Below, piece by piece: positions 13,706 to 15,035 of a stretch of 15,035 nucleotides of DNA (its first letter is position 1; each line of letters starts with the position of its first letter). The position numbers and the translations under genes were made by a program. Source of the DNA: Chloroflexota bacterium (GTDB taxonomy: Bacteria > Chloroflexota > Dehalococcoidia > Lucifugimonadales > UBA3495); contig JADFQT010000021.1 of the NCBI GenBank assembly GCA_022561675.1, positions 1-15,035 on the forward strand. Direction: 5' to 3'. Under the pieces are notes generated by a model that was given only the letters and a program-made list of their open reading frames with translations, was not told where the DNA came from and searched no databases.

Positions 13706-13733
13706 TTGTATCACATCGGGCAATCGCTATAAT
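13706..13733 (+). promoter_or_regulatory. Promoter upstream of the TenA-like gene
   Basis: TTGTAT (13706-13711) and a perfect TATAAT (13728-13733) are 16 nt apart on the plus strand. The transcript would begin near 13740 and have a leader of about 210 nt before the TenA-like ATG, long enough to include the small reading frame at 13742-13856. Confidence 0.65.
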
Positions 13734-13741
13734 TGGGCGAA

Positions 13742-13856
13742 TTCCCGGTTTGTCCCCAGGGTAATAGCTCTCGATGAAGCGCTGGAGAGGTATAAACAGG
13801 GAAGATGTCCCTGTTGCGACAAGAGGGTAGGAGAACCACTGAGGTCTGTGAAGTGA
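13742..13856 (+). other. Small Cys-rich reading frame, start unclear
   Basis: In this frame the sequence RVIALDEALERYKQGRCPCC continues to DKRVGEPLRSVK and a TGA at 13854-13856. It looks protein-like: a charged helix followed by CPCC, half a zinc-ribbon. No ATG, GTG or TTG with a ribosome binding site opens it near the promoter start at about 13740; the first in-frame ATG is at 13638, upstream of the promoter. It may be the 3' remnant of a broken gene or a chance frame. Confidence 0.25.
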
Positions 13857-13949
13857 TGCTATGATTTACACTTGTGGTAACTCCAGAACTGGGGTACTAC
13901 CGCAGGGAGTAGCTGAAGATAATAGGAAAGAACTTCAGGAGGTGTCGTT

Positions 13950-14624
13950 ATGCCGGATGCCCAGGAGTTGCTCCAGCAAATTCAGCTTGACCTGGCGCCG
14001 ATTGAGGCCCAGCTGCAAGATCATCAGTACCTCCAGGCGATAGAGCAGGGGCAGGTTCCTAGAGATCGCCTCGCAGTGTTTGTGGGAGAGCAGCATATTA
14101 CCATTGAAAGCGACTTGCGTAGCCTGGCTGCGCTTGTGGCCCGCTCCCATGCTCCCAGGAGCCGTAGGTTGTTTCTGTCCGTGCTTCCCGGGGAGGACGC
14201 GGCCTTCGGTGCTCTGCACACACTAGCGACGGCATTAGGGGTGGATGAGGAATGGCTCCAGGCATATGAGCCGACTCCAGAGGCACAGGCCTACGGCCAC
14301 TACTTAGCTTGGCTGGCCCATTATGCCTCGCCAGCTGAAGTAGCGGGTGCCCTGGCGGTAAACTTCCCTGCCTGGGGCGCTAACTGTGCCCGCATGGGAG
14401 CGGCACTGCGGGATAGATATGGCCTGAGTGATGAGGCCACCGCCTTCTTTGACTTGTTCTCTGGTCCCGCACCTGTAGGGTTCGAAGAAGGGGTGCAGCG
14501 GGTCATAGACGATGGACTGCGACATGGCGTCACTGAGGCAGAGGTTTCGCGGGCGGCCCGCCTCCTTCAGTCCTATGAGCTGATGTTTTGGGACGGGGTT
14601 CACCATGCGTCAGTAGCGGCGTAG
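13950..14624 (+). CDS. TenA/THI-4/PqqC-family protein (heme-oxygenase-like fold)
   Basis: The 224-residue all-helical protein has the length and C-terminal signature of the TenA family. The ending SYELMFWDGVHH places E210 where TenA has its catalytic Glu (E205 in B. subtilis numbering). GEQHITIESDLRSL (46-59) and YEPTPEAQAYGHYLAWLAHY (106-125) match the helices around the pocket. The TenA active-site Cys in the PC(F/Y)W motif is not kept: the equivalent stretch is NFPAWGANC (138-146), so a thiaminase activity like TenA's is doubtful. It may belong to the non-thiaminase members (pyrimidine salvage, PqqC-like or diiron forms). The start is certain: AGGAGG at 13937-13942, 7 nt before the ATG. 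It is preceded by a promoter about 210 nt upstream and followed by the methyltransferase gene. Confidence 0.78.
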   Translation: MPDAQELLQQIQLDLAPIEAQLQDHQYLQAIEQGQVPRDRLAVFVGEQHITIESDLRSLAALVARSHAPRSRRLFLSVLPGEDAAFGALHTLATALGVDEEWLQAYEPTPEAQAYGHYLAWLAHYASPAEVAGALAVNFPAWGANCARMGAALRDRYGLSDEATAFFDLFSGPAPVGFEEGVQRVIDDGLRHGVTEAEVSRAARLLQSYELMFWDGVHHASVAA

Positions 14625-14650
14625 CAAATAGGTGTAGAAGAGAATCTACC

Positions 14651-14761
14651 ATGAGTGCCTGCCTGGAAGCAGCCCGCCGCTTCTTGGAGGAACTGGAACG
14701 CCGTCATGAGCCCACTCGACCGCTTTCTCGGTTTCGCCAAGGCGGGCTTGGGTTCATATAA
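14651..14761 (+). CDS. Possible 36-residue peptide
   Basis: An ATG at 14651, 26 nt after the TenA-like gene, opens a 36-codon frame starting MSACLEAARRFLEELERRHE, which looks like an amphipathic helix with a basic tail, ending at TAA (14759-14761). The ribosome binding site is weak. The methyltransferase frame is also open from an ATG at 14706, so the two would overlap. Coding is uncertain. Confidence 0.2.
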   Translation: MSACLEAARRFLEELERRHEPTRPLSRFRQGGLGFI

Positions 14762-14837
14762 CTGGAATAGGCGCTCTGGTAATTACGTTCTGGGACATCG
14801 GCGTGGTCTAGCCATTCTCAGGAAAGAGGGGGTAGCC

Positions 14838-15035
14838 ATGGACTGTTGCAACGTCAATGGTCTAAACGAAATATTCAACAAATCCAGGGCGGCCAAAGAG
14901 TCCAGGAAGTACCTCAGAAAAGGGCTGGACCGGCGGGCCACCATGGTGGTCGGATGCCTGAGGGATCAGGGTGTCTCGGGAGCCTCCATTCTGGAGATCG
15001 GATGCGGGGTTGGTTCCCTGCACCTGGAGCGGTTG
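14838..15035 (+). CDS. SAM-dependent methyltransferase, 5' part (runs off window)
   Basis: The first 66 residues are visible and end in ASILEIGCGVGSLHLERL, the glycine-rich SAM-binding motif I of class I methyltransferases. The N-terminus (MDCCNVNGLNEIFNKSRAAK) has adjacent cysteines. I chose the ATG at 14838 because GAGGGGG lies 5 nt upstream. The frame is open back to an ATG at 14706, which would add 44 residues but has no clear site. The substrate cannot be inferred from this part. It is on the same strand as the TenA-like gene, about 210 nt after it. Confidence 0.85.
   Translation, partial: MDCCNVNGLNEIFNKSRAAKESRKYLRKGLDRRATMVVGCLRDQGVSGASILEIGCGVGSLHLERL

Larger units (their letters stand above)
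13588..13949 (+). other. Intergenic region after the intron
   Basis: This stretch holds one good promoter (13706-13733), a small reading frame without a clear start (13742-13856) and the leader of the TenA-like gene. In the leader, a small CTCCA/TGGGG hairpin lies near 13880-13893. I see no match to TPP, T-box or other riboswitch cores that I can defend. Confidence 0.4.

Noticed and set aside
13860..13930. T-box or TPP riboswitch before the TenA-like gene
   Set aside because: GGGGTACTACCGCAGG only loosely resembles the T-box antiterminator core, no specifier hairpin or terminator is present, and the TPP core elements are missing.

Overview
The window is a GC-rich bacterial chromosome segment. 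Most genes in the first two thirds lie on the minus strand, followed by a plus-strand region scarred by mobile DNA. The style (compact minus-strand operons, a family 5 lipoprotein with a long Ala/Pro/Glu/Gln linker, an ArsR-type C-terminal domain protein) would fit a Chloroflexota-like (Dehalococcoidia/SAR202-type) environmental bacterium. That assignment is inference; no marker gene in the window settles it.

Region 1 (1-3866, minus strand) is a tryptophan biosynthesis operon read right to left: promoter, trpD, a 154-residue ArsR-effector-domain protein, trpC, trpF, then trpB running off the left edge. trpC and trpF overlap by ATGA. trpE and trpG are not adjacent. The four enzymes carry anthranilate to the last step of tryptophan synthesis.

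Region 2 (3867-4231) has no protein gene. It holds an 8-bp inverted repeat, a plus-strand Rho-independent terminator with no recognisable gene in front of it, and a degraded initiator-type tRNA-Met sequence.

Region 3 (4232-10773, minus strand) is a peptide/nickel-type ABC importer operon: solute-binding lipoprotein, a small four-helix membrane protein, two permeases (OppB/OppC type) and two ATPases (OppD/OppF type). The binding-protein gene has a strong sigma70-type promoter with repeats across it.

Region 4 (10936-11686) carries a decayed second copy of the 5' end of trpD plus its promoter region. Next comes a plus-strand heme-degrading-monooxygenase-like gene and a terminator almost identical to the orphan one in region 2. 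The opp operon is therefore bracketed by two direct copies of a trpD-5'/promoter/terminator module about 7.3-7.7 kb apart, evidence of an old duplication or rearrangement.

Region 5 (11687-13587) is a complete-looking group II intron, about 1.9 kb, inserted directly after that terminator. Its reverse transcriptase/maturase gene carries a one-base deletion.

Region 6 (13588-15035, plus strand) has a good promoter, a small cysteine-containing reading frame without a clear start, a TenA/PqqC-fold gene with a perfect ribosome binding site, and the 5' end of a SAM-dependent methyltransferase running off the right edge.

I did not find a clearly new multi-gene system. The observations most worth checking are the HTH-less ArsR-type protein inside the trp operon, the duplicated trpD module around the opp operon, the broken tRNA between the copies, and the intron placed exactly after a terminator.
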